Origin: Corallium rubrum | Taxonomy: Eukaryota; Cnidaria; Anthozoa; Scleralcyonacea; Coralliidae | Direction: 5' to 3' | Length of the DNA stretch: 64,000 nucleotides | Assembly (NCBI GenBank): GCA_964035015.1 | Contig: CAXIUP010000166.1 | Span: 32,501 to 96,500, forward strand | Shown: positions 54,300 to 64,000 of the stretch, piece by piece | Numbering within the stretch: position 1 is the first letter of the stretch | Layout of the letters: each line of letters starts with the position of its first letter | Notes under the pieces: generated by a model | The model's database searches: none | Seen by the model: only the letters and a program-made list of their open reading frames with translations | What the model was told of the DNA's origin: nothing | Made by a program: the position numbers and the translations under genes

Positions 54300-55283
54300 T
54301 TGTCCTTCCAGGAATATCGTTGGTGTTTGTGGTATAATTTTTCAGTTGACTTTTCAACCCGCGTGATTTTATTTTGGATTATCTATTTGGCCGTTTGTCC
54401 TTGTCTCGTCAACGATCTACTGGAATTTATCATTTTGGTTTTTCTCTGGATTTATATTGTTTGGTATCCGTTAACTTTATCAGTTCTTTGGTTTTGTCAT
54501 CCTTATCATACAGTTCAAGTTTTATTTGCATCCACAACGTGGCTTTTGAATTATTCATATCTTTTATTTTTTGACCGTTGGCCTGACTGTCTACGAACTA
54601 TCGATTTTATACTGATCCTGATATCTCCCTTCATTTTACAGTTGGTGCCTTCATACTTCTACAATACTTTGGTTTTATTCATAGGATTATTTTGTGCCAG
54701 TTTTATTTGTATACCTTCAAGCAAATTTGAATTATTCATATATTCCCATTTTACCGTTGGCTTTGGATTGTCTGTCTTCACGTCGCTTAGCAACAGTTTA
54801 TTTTACAGTTGGTGCCTTCATACTTCTACAATACTTACATCTAGAGGAACTTTACCAGTTATACGGACAACTATTCTTCTTCTATTCTGTCTATTCGTCA
54901 TTCGTGCTAATACCAAGCGGGTTTTAGAATTGACAACAAAGGTCAACATAATTCGAGCTCGCATGATCAATACAAGCCATCGACGGACCGCTTTTGGCGG
55001 TAAACATCTTTATTATCCAAACTCTCTATCAACGTTTCGACTCCTTAAACTTTCCGGTGACATCGAGTCAAATCCTGGCCCGAACGAACCTCTTGCAGGA
55101 CGGACTCGAAAATGGAAATATCCATGCGGAGAGTGTTTGAACCCGGTTAAAAACAATCAAAATGGCATTCTATGTAGCTGTTGTTCGCAATGGTTCCACA
55201 TTAACTGTGTTGGTTTATCTCTAAGGATGTTTAACACTTTTTATCTCGCTCATACAGATGAACTCTGGACCTGTCCAGTATGA
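54300..55283 (+). pseudogene. LINE N-terminal part: hydrophobic leader, 2A peptide, PHD finger
   Basis: Residues 1 to about 215 are rich in Phe, Leu, Ile, Tyr and Trp with several membrane-like segments. The DNA contains an internal duplication (the phrase ACAGTTGGTGCCTTCATACT occurs at about 54639 and 54809), so part may be untranslated leader that happens to be open. At 55056-55082 stands GDIESNPGP, a canonical 2A (D-x-E-x-NPGP) ribosome-skipping motif, after LKLS. Then comes a PHD finger: YPCGECLNPVKNNQNGILC, SCCSQWFHINCVGLS and ELWTCPV, the C4HC3 pattern. 2A peptides are known at the N-terminus of APE-type LINEs of several marine invertebrates. The TGA at 55281 lies where the frame otherwise continues into the endonuclease. 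Confidence 0.8.
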
Positions 55284-55433
55284 GCTTTACCAAGCCTGTC
55301 GGTTTCTTTCTTTGAGAATACCTACCCTATATTTCCAAGCGATTTATCTGCATCTACATCAACTAACCATGACCCTAACGCTTCCGTTCTTACCTTTTTA
55401 GCTGAGGAAAGTATCGATCAATATGACAATACG

Positions 55434-56131
55434 TTGATTCATTTTAATTGTAGGAGTTTATTGCCGATAGTGGACGAACTCCGTTCTGTTTTTGAATATT
55501 CTAAACCCTTGTTCATTGCAACTACTGAGACCTGGCTTAATAACTCTATAACTAACGTGGAGGTGGATATTGATGGTTATTGTATCGAGCGTCACGATAG
55601 GCAGTCTCGTGGCGTGGTGTGGCTATCTATGTTAAATGTGGAATAAAATATGAGAGAAGGAAGGAGTTGGAACAGTCAGACATTGAAGCAATTTGTATTG
55701 AATTTAAATTACGTAAAAGATTACCCTGCTTGTTGATATGTGCCTACCGATCCCCAACTCAACGCATCGAGCCTTTCATCGATTACTTTGACGATGTCAC
55801 ATGTGAAGCCCAGAGAACTGGTAAACAGATTATTATAATAGCTGATCTAAATAGTAATTACCTCAATGATTCTCTCCCACAAACAAAAGTTCTCAAGGAA
55901 TTTATTAACATACACAATTTAACGCAACTTATCTGCGAGCCGACAAGGTCAACCATTTCCTCTCAATCTCTTATTGATTTGTTAATAATATCCTCTCCAC
56001 AATTTTTTTCGTCAGCTGGGGTTCTTCAATCTGGAATCAGTGATCACTATCCTATCTACGGATCTTTTATTACAACCAACCACATAGAAAGAACCAGTCA
56101 CCGTATAATTACTACACGAAAAATTGATTGA
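55434..56131 (+). pseudogene. LINE APE endonuclease domain
   Basis: Two frames meet at about 55615 (one-base slip). They show HFNCRSLLPIVDELRSV, IATTETWLNN, DRQSRGV and AIYVKCGIKYE, then LLICAYRSPTQ, IIIIADLNSNYL, LIDLLIISSP and SGISDHYPIYG. Conserved N, E (ETW), Y, D/N (DLN) and D/H (SDH) positions of the exonuclease-endonuclease-phosphatase fold are kept. The domain nicks target DNA to prime reverse transcription. The TGA at 56129 separates it from the reverse transcriptase in the same frame. Confidence 0.85.
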
Positions 56132-58321
56132 AATGCTAATCATAAAGATTTCCTTAACTCCATTGGTAATATACCATGGAATGTGATGAACATTTTTGAC
56201 GACCCCAATGACAAATTATACTGCTGGGAGAATCTTTTCACGCCAGTTATGGATGAATTTTTTCCTGTGAAACGAAAGCGAATCAGGAAAAATACACATC
56301 CATGGATAAATAGAGACATACTGTCATTAATGCGTAATCGAGACCGTGCTCGAAAGAAAGCATCGGAAAGTAACTCGGAATATGATTATGATATATACAA
56401 ACGTCTTCGGAACTGTGTAACTAGCAGCATGCGTAGAGCTAAATCTGATTATTTTCAACGTCAATTGGATGACTGTTCAGGAAATCCCAAAGCTTTCTGG
56501 AAACTTATGAAGAAAGTTTTACCATCTAAGAATAAATCTACAAATATTGATAAACTGACCGTGGATGGTGTCGACATTACGGGCCCTAAAAGTATTAGCA
56601 ATTCTCTAAACTCGTATTTTACATCCATCGCCACAAATCTGCTTTCTGCTCAAAATTCATCAACAGTCCATCCTACTTCTAGCGGTAACTTTCATTATGA
56701 ACCGTTATCTCAGTTCTCTTCATATTTGGAAAGATCACCAGAAAGATTTCAGTTCCGCCCTACGACCGAAAATGAAATTTACAAACAATTAACTAACTTA
56801 AAAGCCAACAAGGCTACTGGTCACGATAACATTCCGGTCAATGTTATCAAGATATCTGCTACAGGTATCTCCCAAGGCCTGTCTTGTATTGTAAATAGTT
56901 CATTGGAGACAGGTATATTTCCGAATAAATGGAAAATTGCCAAAATTTCATCTATCTTTAAGGGAAATCTTGCAACAAACCGTGATAACTACAGACCTAT
57001 ATCTATCTTGCCTTGCCTCTCTAAGTTATGTGAATCATGTGTCAACAACCAAATGCAAGACCACGATAAAGAGTTCCAAACTTTCCTCGAACCTAATCAG
57101 TATGCATATACTAAGCACAGCTCGGCCACCACAGCTTTAATACAAGTAGTCGACTCCTTGAAATATGCCGTGGACCAAAAATAATATTCAGTAGCAACCT
57201 TTTTAGATCTACGGAAGGCGTTCGATGTTATTGATCATTGTGTTCTTCTGGATAGGTTGAAGAAATATGGGTTCGGTGAGGTTGAGACAAATTGGTTTTG
57301 TTCATATCTCACTGACAGACAACAATATGTGGTTTGTAATGATGTCCAATCCGAAATATTATCGCTTACCAATGGTGTCCCACAAGGATCAGTGCTGGGT
57401 CCTACATTGTTCTGTCTGCTATTCAATTCTATTGCGCACAGCTTTATCGACTCCAAACCTTCACTTTATGCTGACGATACTGAAGCGCACTGCTCCCATA
57501 CAGATCTTCATGTAGCTCAGTTAATGATGAATCGCGACCTTAAACGAGTTGATCAATGGTTGGCCAGCAACCGAATGATAGCAAACATCAAAAAAACAAA
57601 AGCAATGATCATCGGATCGCGTCATGCTCTGAAAAAGGCGGATAAGATCGGAATCTACCTGAATAACGAAAAGCTCGACGAAGTCACAACATTCGATTAT
57701 CTTGGTGTTCGCATTAGTAATATCCTCTCATGGGAACAACACATTAACAAACTATGTCAACGAACATATCCTAAATTTGGTTTATTGAATCGTCTATCTC
57801 TATTCTTACCAAAATCAATTTTACTTCGAATCTATAAACAAACCATATTACCCATACTGGACTACGGTTGTATTATGTGGCACGAGTGCGAGTCAACTCA
57901 AAAACGGGTAGAAAAACTGCAGAACCGTGCCATGAGAATTATCCTCCATCAAGGAAGACAAAAATGTACGCAGGAAATGCGTAATGAGTTCAAGTTGTTG
58001 TCTTTGAACAGCAGGCGTCGTTTTTTACGATTCCTAACAATTTTTAAAATTCTACATAATTTGGACTGCCCTGATCAATTAAGAGATATTTTTAAACTAA
58101 GGCTTAACACACACGACTGGGACTTGCGAGACAAAACCTTATTAGATCTCCCAAAGGTAAAAAGTGCAATAGGGCAATCCATGTTCAAGTATGCTGCTGC
58201 AAAGGATTGGAACTCTTTGCCTTCGGAATTCAGAGAACTTACGTCTATCTCTAGTTTTAAACGTCGTATTTTCATGCACCTATTAGAAACTGACAACAAT
58301 ACTCACATTTGTAGTTTATAA
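56132..58321 (+). pseudogene. LINE reverse transcriptase
   Basis: After a linker (HPWINRDILSLMRNRDRARK) the RT region shows LKANKATGHDNIPVNVIK, NYRPISILPCLSKLCE, ATFLDLRKAFDVIDH (motif A), LTNGVPQGSVLGPTLFCL (motif B), SLYADDTEAH (motif C) and a thumb with FDYLGVRISNILSWEQHI and ILPILDYGCIMWHEC. One TAA (57182-57184) lies just before motif A; otherwise the frame is continuous and the YADD site intact. The 3' untranslated region is about 140 bases. Typical CR1/L2-Rex1 group order. Confidence 0.88.
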
Positions 58322-58559
58322 ATTTCCTATAACTGTTATTTTTATTAATTTTGTTCACTTTGTATTAATGATTAGTTATTATCTATAATTAAGCACTGTT
58401 CTCCTGTTAATACCAGCATTTATGCTGATAGGATCTTCAACAGTTTAAACAAAGATTTTATTATTATTATTATTAATGCATCAACGAACATGAAAGATTG
58501 CAATCGTTGCCAAACAAAAATTACTCGTTCTAAAATACTAACGTAAACGGATCTGTGAC

Positions 58560-59060
58560 ACTTTAATAAGACAGCTCTGTCAGCTTGGCTTAGCCTAGCT
58601 CGGTTTGTTTCAAGGAGGTTAAAGGATTTCCGCCCTTGCTAGATAATCCCGTTCTCCAGTGAACACAAACTGCGAGCCTTCAATAAAATTGGTCAAGCTA
58701 ATTGTTACAAGCCCTTGGAAAGACTGCTGCCCTTGCTAGACAGTCTCCTAATTTACTACTAAATGGTTATGAGTATGCCGGCCATTACACGTATTTGTAT
58801 ACACCTCTTGCTCCTTACGTCAAAAATGGTCTATCTGGAGGACAACATAAAAGTTCGACTTTAACCGAGAAATTAATAAATGAAGATACTATAGTTTGTA
58901 GTTGACATCTACCAGAGAAATAAGTGTAAGTGGTTTATACAAGCTGGTAAATCAGGGAAGCCAGGAAAAAACCTGCTGCTGGTAAAAACCCTTTGGGAAA
59001 AGCCAGTTGACAGGAAAACCTGAGTGGGGACAAGATAAAACCAGCAAGCTTCCCCACGAA
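58560..59060. repeat. Array of short stem-loops (left part)
   Basis: Small hairpins follow one another: 58624-58649 (GGATT...AATCC) and 58721-58746 (AGACTG...CAGTCT) share the loop CCCTTGCTAGA although the stems differ. Further on: CTGG.CCC.GGG.CCAG near 58975, CAGGAAAACCTG near 59010 and GTGGGG...CCCCAC near 59024-59057. A related array lies at 63205-63858. The 67-codon frame at 58702 is likely not coding. Confidence 0.75.
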
Positions 59061-59509
59061 GCATTAATAAAATTAGAGTTCTTACATCTGTTCCTGAAAA
59101 TTGTTAAGTACTATAAATAAGATTCTAAATGTAAGGCTAAGTTGACAAAGTTTGCTGAATATTTGTAATGTTTGTTGTTCCGCTTGTCCCTCCGTCGTTA
59201 GTGACACACTTGATTATGTATATATTTGAAATCTGGTCCCCAAATGCTGACTCAACGATGTAGATCAACCATTTAGGCACTCGGAAAAATTGGTAATCAA
59301 GCTCTGGGTGAGATGAGTATGGAATTCTGTAAGGCAAAAAAAAACAAAACGGCAGAATCTAATCCAAGGTACAGGATATTCACATATGTGCCTGAGATGG
59401 TTCACAACCAGAAAATGAACTTGACATCCTCAAAGGCAAAGACAAAAATGAGGGTGCCATATATGTAGTTAGTGTAAAGAAAATAAACACCATAAAATTT
59501 TTAGGGTCA

Positions 59510-59645
59510 AGCCCTGGATTCAAAATTTAATGAGATCACCCAACACATGTTGGGAGAATACTGCGACTCAAGTGAGGACCAAACTCTAAATAAATGGATG
59601 CCAAATCGCTTAACCATAAGGTTAAAACACATCAGCCAATAATAA
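59510..59645. repeat. Stem-loop cluster of the same family
   Basis: GGGTCAAGCCC, CCCAACACATGTTGGG (about 59551-59566) and TTAACCATAAGGTTAA occur within 130 bases. The loop style and stem wording (CCCAAC...GTTGGG, AACC...GGTT) match the array at 63.3-63.6 kb. Confidence 0.75.
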
Positions 59646-59719
59646 TGGAAACTTTATTGATTAAATTTAGTTCTTACATATACAATTGTAAATCTCACTT
59701 ATTAAGGTAATTTACAACC

Positions 59720-60054
59720 GGCTACTTGAATCGATGGTATACTGTAATATATAACTATAAAAACACATAACAAACTTATACAATACAACATTAAAAAGTT
59801 AATAAATCTGGGTTTGTCCTTTCCTTATTTCGGCAACAGAATATATAATATGTAGTTCTGATGGCAATTGTCGTCATTCGTTTCACACAATAGTTTTGGT
59901 GAACTTTGTCAAAATGAAGATCATTTAGCATTTTTAGAAATGTTGAACATTCTTTCGCAAAGACACCAAGAGAGCTAATTGATAAATTTATAAATTTTAC
60001 GGATATAAATAATTTCCTTTGTTCTCTAATTAATTCTAAATATTTAGTTTATTC

Positions 60055-60057
<3 letters not shown>
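59720..60057 (-). pseudogene. LINE-like ORF C-terminal fragment
   Basis: One minus-strand frame reads KYLELIREQRKLFISVKF, LGVFAKECSTFLKMLNDL, VKRMTTIAIRTTYYIFCCR and NKERTNPDLLTF before a stop. Similar closing segments occur in RT-like proteins of cnidarian LINEs, as far as I remember. It starts directly at the (TAA)n tract, so its 5' part is missing. Confidence 0.5.

Positions 60058-60139
<82 letters not shown>
60058..60139. repeat. (TAA)n microsatellite, left
   Basis: About 27 copies of AAT/TAA directly upstream of the restriction-like-endonuclease LINE. A matching tract lies at 63037-63110. Confidence 0.97.
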
Positions 60140-60140
<1 letters not shown>

Positions 60141-61836
60141 GAGAAGAAAGAATTGGTCAGCACCAGGTATCGACGGTATCCAAAATTTTTGGTGGAAAAG
60201 ATTTAAAGAAGCATGGGATGCGCTCCGTAGAGCGATGGTTACATGGAAACAAGAAGTCGACAGAATACCAAGATGGCTTACATTTGGTAGATCTGTATTG
60301 TCGCCAAAAACGGAAGATCTGAGTCCTGCAGGGGATTATCGTCCAATCACATGCTTAAACACGTCCTACAAGATTTACACTGGAATGATGGGAAGGTACA
60401 TGAAGGAGCATGCGGAGAGTAATAACATCTGGGATGAAGGCCAGCTTGGAGCGATGGAAGGAGTACTGGGAACTGTAGACCAGCTGCTGATTGACAAGTG
60501 TATAACGGATGAGGTGAGAAAACATCGTCGTAATCTTGCAGTAGCTTTCTATGATTATACGAAGGCATACGACAAAGTACACCATGACTGGATGCTGAGA
60601 GTATACCGGTGGATGAGGATCCCTGAAGATGTCATAAAGGTGATAGAGAGGCTAATGCAGAATTGGAAGACGAAACTGGAGGTGAATATAGATGGAAGGA
60701 AGATGACGAGCAGATGGATACAAATATCATGTGGATTTCTACAAGGTGACAGCTACTCGCCAGTAGGGTTCTGTCTATCAGAAGTGCCAATTGGTATGCT
60801 TCTCAGTGAGACAAGAGGATATAGAATGGGACCGCCTGGACATCGTACAGTAAAGCGAACGCACAGCTTATTTGTTGACGATCTGAAAATGTACCAGGAA
60901 AGCCACGAGCTATTGAGTGCCGTGAATGAGATGATCGTTAAAGCTAGCGACGACACAGGTGCATGTTACGGAGTTAAGAAATGTGCAGAGATTGTATTCG
61001 ACCACGGTAAGATGGTGAAAGGTGTTGGCATGGAAGTACTGCAAGAAAGGATGAAAACGCTCGACCCGGAAAAAAACGAGCACTACAAATTCCTAGGCAT
61101 AGAGCAGGCCGAAAAAAAAAAGAAAGAGAAAGTTTTGGAAAGAGTTGTACTGGAGATGGAGAAACGAGTGAAAATGTTAACTGAACTAGAACTGTATGAC
61201 AGGAACATGATAAGAGCAATTAACTGCAGAGTGATACCAGTAGCAGGATACCCCATGAATGTTTGTAAATTCTCCAAAGCAGATTTAAGGGAACTAGATA
61301 TGACCTTGAAGAAGGAACTGAGGTTGAAGAACATGCTTGGTAGGCAATCCAGTGACGAGAGGCTATACATGAAAAGGCAGGTGGGAGGACGAGGATTAAA
61401 GAGCCTGAGAGAAGTATATCAGGAAACAAAAGTCAGAATTGCGACTTACATGTCAATGTCAGAGAGTAGATGGATTGCAGTAGTATGGAAGAGAGAGTAC
61501 GATGATGAGTATTGCTCAGTGAAACGTGAAGCAGAACAGACGTTAGCGGAGTGTGGATTAGAGGTAACCTTTAATGAAAAAGGAGTTACGATGAACGGAG
61601 AGAGTATGATTGGCCCCTGGAAAACTGGTTGGAGGAAGCTGAAGGAAGGACTGAAGAAAGGAATGGAAAACAACAAAAAGTCTGAATATATGAAGAAGGA
61701 AATGCAAAGCAAGGTCTATAAGGACCAGGAATTGGAATGTAGTGAATGGCTTAAATGTAATCTCGACCCTAAGAAGACTGCAGCGATAGTAAATATGCAA
61801 GAACAGATGATCGAGACAAGAAAATGGAAGGGGTGA
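60140..61836 (+). pseudogene. R2/R4-superclade LINE reverse transcriptase, 5' truncated at (TAA)n
   Basis: Coding begins right at the end of the TAA tract (KRRKNWSAPGIDGIQNFWW), so the 5' end is missing. RT marks: SPAGDYRPITCLNTSYKIY, AFYDYTKAYDKVHHDWM (motif A), SCGFLQGDSYSPVGFCLS (motif B), LFVDDLKMYQES (motif C, FVDD) and YKFLGIEQ (motif D). The frame is open for more than 560 codons, ending at 61836 where a frameshift leads into the endonuclease part. The R4/Dong group is known to insert into TAA repeats, which fits the site. Enzyme: target-primed reverse transcriptase. Confidence 0.85.
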
Positions 61837-62471
61837 GAGGACTAAACGTTGAATCGGTATTGTGTAGGTTATGTGGACAGTACGATGAGACTGTCCAACA
61901 TCTCTTGGCAGGATGCACAGTATTAGCAGGGACAGAGTATGTGAGGAGACATAACAGTGCATTGATGGTGCTAGCGGTGCAATGGGGTAAGCAACATGGG
62001 ATTATAGAGGAAGGAACACTGTGGTACCAACAGCGTTGGGTGAAAGGGCATGTTGTAGAGAATGACAAGTTTAAGATGGTGTGGGATTTTGAATATAAAC
62101 TGAGGAAATATAATAAATCTAGGAGACCAGACCTCACACTGGAGGACAGGGATGGGAAACATATTTGGCTGGTGGACATGGCATGTCCTCAGGAACAAAA
62201 CATCGAAGCAAAACATCGGGAAAAGTTGAACAAGTATCAGCAGTTAGCGTTTGAAACAAGAGAGAAGCGACTGGGATTCCATGTAGAGATAATACCACTG
62301 GTAATAGGATGTCTTGGAGGTGGTATCAAGAAACTACAGCAACAAATCAAGAAGCTGATACCACATGAGAAGGATGCCAGATGGGTCGTGAGAACCATGC
62401 AGAAGACAGTGCTCATGGAAAGTGAGACACTACTGCGCAAAGTGCTGAGTAAAGTAGTACAAGAAGATTGA
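61824..62471 (+). pseudogene. R2/R4-type restriction-like endonuclease domain
   Basis: It overlaps the end of the RT frame by 13 bases in another phase, so a frameshift breaks the original single ORF. The domain begins with a CCHC knuckle (CRLCGQYDETVQHLLAGC), then RRPDLTLEDRDGKHIWLVDM, the PD-(D/E)-x-K restriction-like nuclease signature, and IIPLVIGCLGGGIKKL further on. These are the marks of R2-superclade LINEs, whose endonuclease lies C-terminal to the RT and gives target specificity. The stop at 62469-62471 closes the ORF. Confidence 0.87.
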
Positions 62472-62589
62472 TATTTTTGAAGAAACTGTAGTGTTGAATC
62501 ATATAATCCTAACAAATGTTGGTAGGAGAAGCCAAAGCGCTACTGGCCGTCACTGAGAAAAAAAACGGCTATTCAAAAACATAATAACA

Positions 62590-62700
62590 ACAAGAGTTGT
62601 AAACAACAAGAGTTGTAAACAAAGAGACAACAAGAGTTGTAAACAAGCGTTGTACAACAAGAGTTGTAAACAAGAGTTTACAACAAGAGTTGTAAACAAG
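62590..62700. repeat. Tandem ACAAGAGTTGTAAACA repeats
   Basis: Five to six imperfect copies of ACAACAAGAGTTGTAAAC in the 3' region of the LINE. Each can form a small hairpin (ACAAGAGTTGT). Confidence 0.88.
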
Positions 62701-62704
62701 GAGA

Positions 62705-63030
62705 GAGAGAAAGTGGAAAATTACCATGATCTGAAAATCGAAATCAAGCGCTAGCGAATCTGGAACTGCCGGTCGGTTAAAATCATACCGATAGTTATAG
62801 GTGCATTGGGGACAATATCAAGGGGATTTGAAAAGTGGCTGAAGATATTGGAAATGCCATCAAGCATGGAAATCCTACAGCGTGTTTGCTTGCTGGGTTC
62901 GGGAACAATTTTACGAAAAGTACTGGACACACAAGAACAGTGCCAAGGAGAGATTATAAGGTCTAAGGCACGCCAGGCCATAGGCTGTGGCTCGATGCCT
63001 TACAGAACTTCCTGCATATGCAGCGATTAA
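62705..63030 (+). pseudogene. Second R4-like LINE, C-terminal fragment
   Basis: Frame pieces read ENYHDLKIEIKR, then KIIPIVIGALGTISRGFEKW and LLGSGTILRKVLD. This is the known end of restriction-like-endonuclease LINE proteins and is related to, but different from, the end of the element at 61824 (which has IIPLVIGCLGGG). It stands next to the second TAA tract, so it is either the 3' end of an older element or the site into which the first inserted. Confidence 0.72.
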
Positions 63031-63035
63031 CTTTC

Positions 63036-63036
<1 letters not shown>

Positions 63037-63110
<74 letters not shown>
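63037..63110. repeat. (TAA)n microsatellite, right
   Basis: About 24 copies of ATA/TAA following the second R4-like fragment. Together with the left tract it brackets the LINE sequences. Confidence 0.97.
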
Positions 63111-63204
63111 TCTATAGTAAACCAAAACGTTGAGTAAACCAAAACGTTGAGTAGATTTAGAGAAACGCGAAAGATAACAATAATCTTTATTTATACAGGT
63201 TAAC

Positions 63205-63858
63205 TCTGTCAGCTGCCATAAGCATAGCTGTTATAAATAGAGGACCTGCGATTATAGAGTTTTTCGCAAGGACAAGCATGGCAGACAGTTTAATGTCGCC
63301 GCATCACTAGCCTTGGATGGCCAAAATCTATTAATAAATAAACCTCATATGAGGAAAAAACTCTAATATATGGAGAAATTGTTTAACCAAAAGGTTTAAA
63401 CAATACCTCAGCCAATTATGGTGAGGACAAACCCAACAAAAGTTGGGACAAAACCTCACATAACATGAGGAACACACTCCAAATACATGGAGAAATTGTC
63501 CAACCAAAAGGTTAAACAATACCTCAGCCAATTAAGGTGAGGACAAACCCAACAAAAGTTGGGACAAAACATCACATAACATGAGGAACAAACTCCAAAT
63601 ACATGGAGAAATTGCCTAAACCAATAAAGGTTGTCGGCAAGGTCAAGCATGGCAAACATTACTGTTATTACATGGCACACATTAGTGTTGAAGCGTCAAC
63701 ACTAACCCTTGTATGCCACAAAACAAAATTGTGAGGACAAAGCCCCCAACAAAACATGTAGAAGCAATTAGCTCGATAAACACGGCTGTGAGGACAAAGT
63801 CATCACAGAAAAAGTGAGGAGGAACCCTCGAATTGCATGCAATTCGTCAAACCCATCA
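63205..63858. repeat. Dense array of ~18 short stem-loops with ~125-base tandem units
   Basis: Hairpins in order include CAGCT...AGCTG (63210-63230), TGCGA...TCGCA (63247-63268), CCTCATATGAGG (63343-63354), AACCAAAAGGTT, CCTCA...TGAGG with CCA/TGG inside, CCCAACAAAAGTTGGG, CCTCACATAACATGAGG, CTCCAAATACATGGAG. This series repeats from about 63470 on. Then come TTGCC...GGCAA enclosing AACC...GGTT, TTAGTGTTGA-AGCG-TCAACACTAA inside ATGGCA...TGTATGCCA, CTGTGA...TCACAG, and the perfect 18-base palindrome CGAATTGCATGCAATTCG. Spacers are only a few bases. No coding sense. Confidence 0.88.
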
Positions 63859-63975
63859 AAGTCTGAATCTGAGTCCAAGTCAAACAATATGTCTCCAGGT
63901 AGGTCATCTTTGCTTAATTCAGGGAAGTTGTCTGAAACAAGATCATCTTCAGTCCCTTTGTGAAGACGTGGTCAG
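63838..63975 (-). CDS. Candidate acidic exon at the window edge
   Basis: One minus-strand frame reads HKGTEDDLVSDNFPELSK, then DDLPGDILFDLDSDSDFDGF and DEL. The strongly acidic Asp/Ser composition is unlike the surrounding hairpin DNA and resembles N-terminal regions of some DNA transposases (piggyBac-like), though that is a weak resemblance. A stop lies just upstream in this frame, so a splice acceptor near 63955 would be needed. Its 3' limit is uncertain. Confidence 0.35.
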
Positions 63976-64000
63976 TTGTACTGAGAGAATGTTTAAAAAT

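Larger units (their letters stand above)
54300..58480 (+). mobile_element. Nearly full-length CR1/L2-type LINE with 2A peptide and PHD finger
   Basis: One long polyprotein frame, broken by TGA at 55281-55283, a frameshift at about 55615, TGA at 56129-56131 and TAA at 57182-57184, runs from 54300 to 58321. Order: Thr/Phe-rich hydrophobic leader, 2A motif, PHD zinc finger, APE endonuclease, reverse transcriptase. The 3' end near 58458 is a short TTATTATTATTAT run, as in CR1/L2 elements, which end in small tandem repeats, not poly(A). Few lesions mean a fairly recent insertion. Confidence 0.88.

Noticed and set aside
58702-58905. 67-codon frame in the hairpin array
   Set aside because: Covers a stem-loop with a loop shared by another non-coding hairpin; no family resemblance.
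60974-62515. Many Ser/Leu/Phe minus-strand frames opposite the R4-like LINE
   Set aside because: Antisense shadows of the reverse transcriptase and endonuclease frames.
63343-63620. Regular repeats with hairpins considered as a CRISPR array
   Set aside because: Eukaryotic context, no fixed repeat with unique spacers, and spacers of only a few bases; tandem units repeat whole.

Overview
The window is eukaryotic, AT-rich, transposon-packed DNA from an invertebrate animal. The mix fits a cnidarian, most likely an anthozoan such as a stony coral: Penelope-like elements with hammerhead ribozymes, CR1-type LINEs (one with a 2A peptide), a site-choosy restriction-like-endonuclease LINE, a Polinton/Maverick relic, RecQ-like helicase fragments and very many foldback elements. 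The organism is inferred from element content only. Genes carry GT-AG introns (one GC-AG), and nothing looks bacterial.

Layout. 1-8.8 kb: compound microsatellite, DDE transposase relic, a CR1-like LINE split by a 1.4 kb foldback element with a perfect 9-bp target duplication, then two Penelope-like elements head to head in a palindrome, one followed by a hammerhead-like motif. 9-23 kb: the only candidate host gene, with a possible first exon, a polyQ exon (12300-12539) and a Death-like terminal exon (22539-22912) whose splice phases agree. Its introns hold hairpins, a tRNA-like palindrome, an inverted LINE, a 4.8 kb foldback element with purine/pyrimidine arms, and MITEs. 23-29.5 kb: tandem repeats, a tRNA-like SINE relic, a hAT-like scrap and decayed ORFs.

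29.5-42.7 kb is the most striking object. It is a 13.2 kb DNA transposon with 28-bp perfect terminal inverted repeats (29511-29538 and 42648-42675) and a perfect 9-bp target duplication. It carries two convergent, intron-containing genes. The plus-strand gene joins an EXO1/XPG-type nuclease to a HIRAN domain. The minus-strand gene has seven or eight exons and starts with a Myb/SANT-like domain; it is the presumed transposase. The layout resembles Academ (XPG-carrying, AcademX-type) transposons, but the HIRAN fusion is something I do not know as described. Both genes have a few lesions, and a Penelope-like element and MITEs are nested inside.

45-51 kb is a rearranged Polinton relic (DNA polymerase B, capsid genes, integrase, all broken), ended by a second tRNA-like palindrome. 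52-54 kb: RecQ-like helicase exons cut by a directly repeated unit. 54.3-58.5 kb: nearly full-length CR1/L2 LINE with 2A peptide, PHD finger, endonuclease and RT (three stops, one frameshift). 58.5-59.7 and 63.2-63.9 kb: arrays of short stem-loops whose loops are conserved while stems change in a compensatory way. Between them, a LINE with restriction-like endonuclease sits between two (TAA)n tracts. The last 150 bases hold a candidate acidic minus-strand exon.

No intact host gene is complete in the window. Most coding sequence belongs to mobile elements at different stages of decay, commonly nested.
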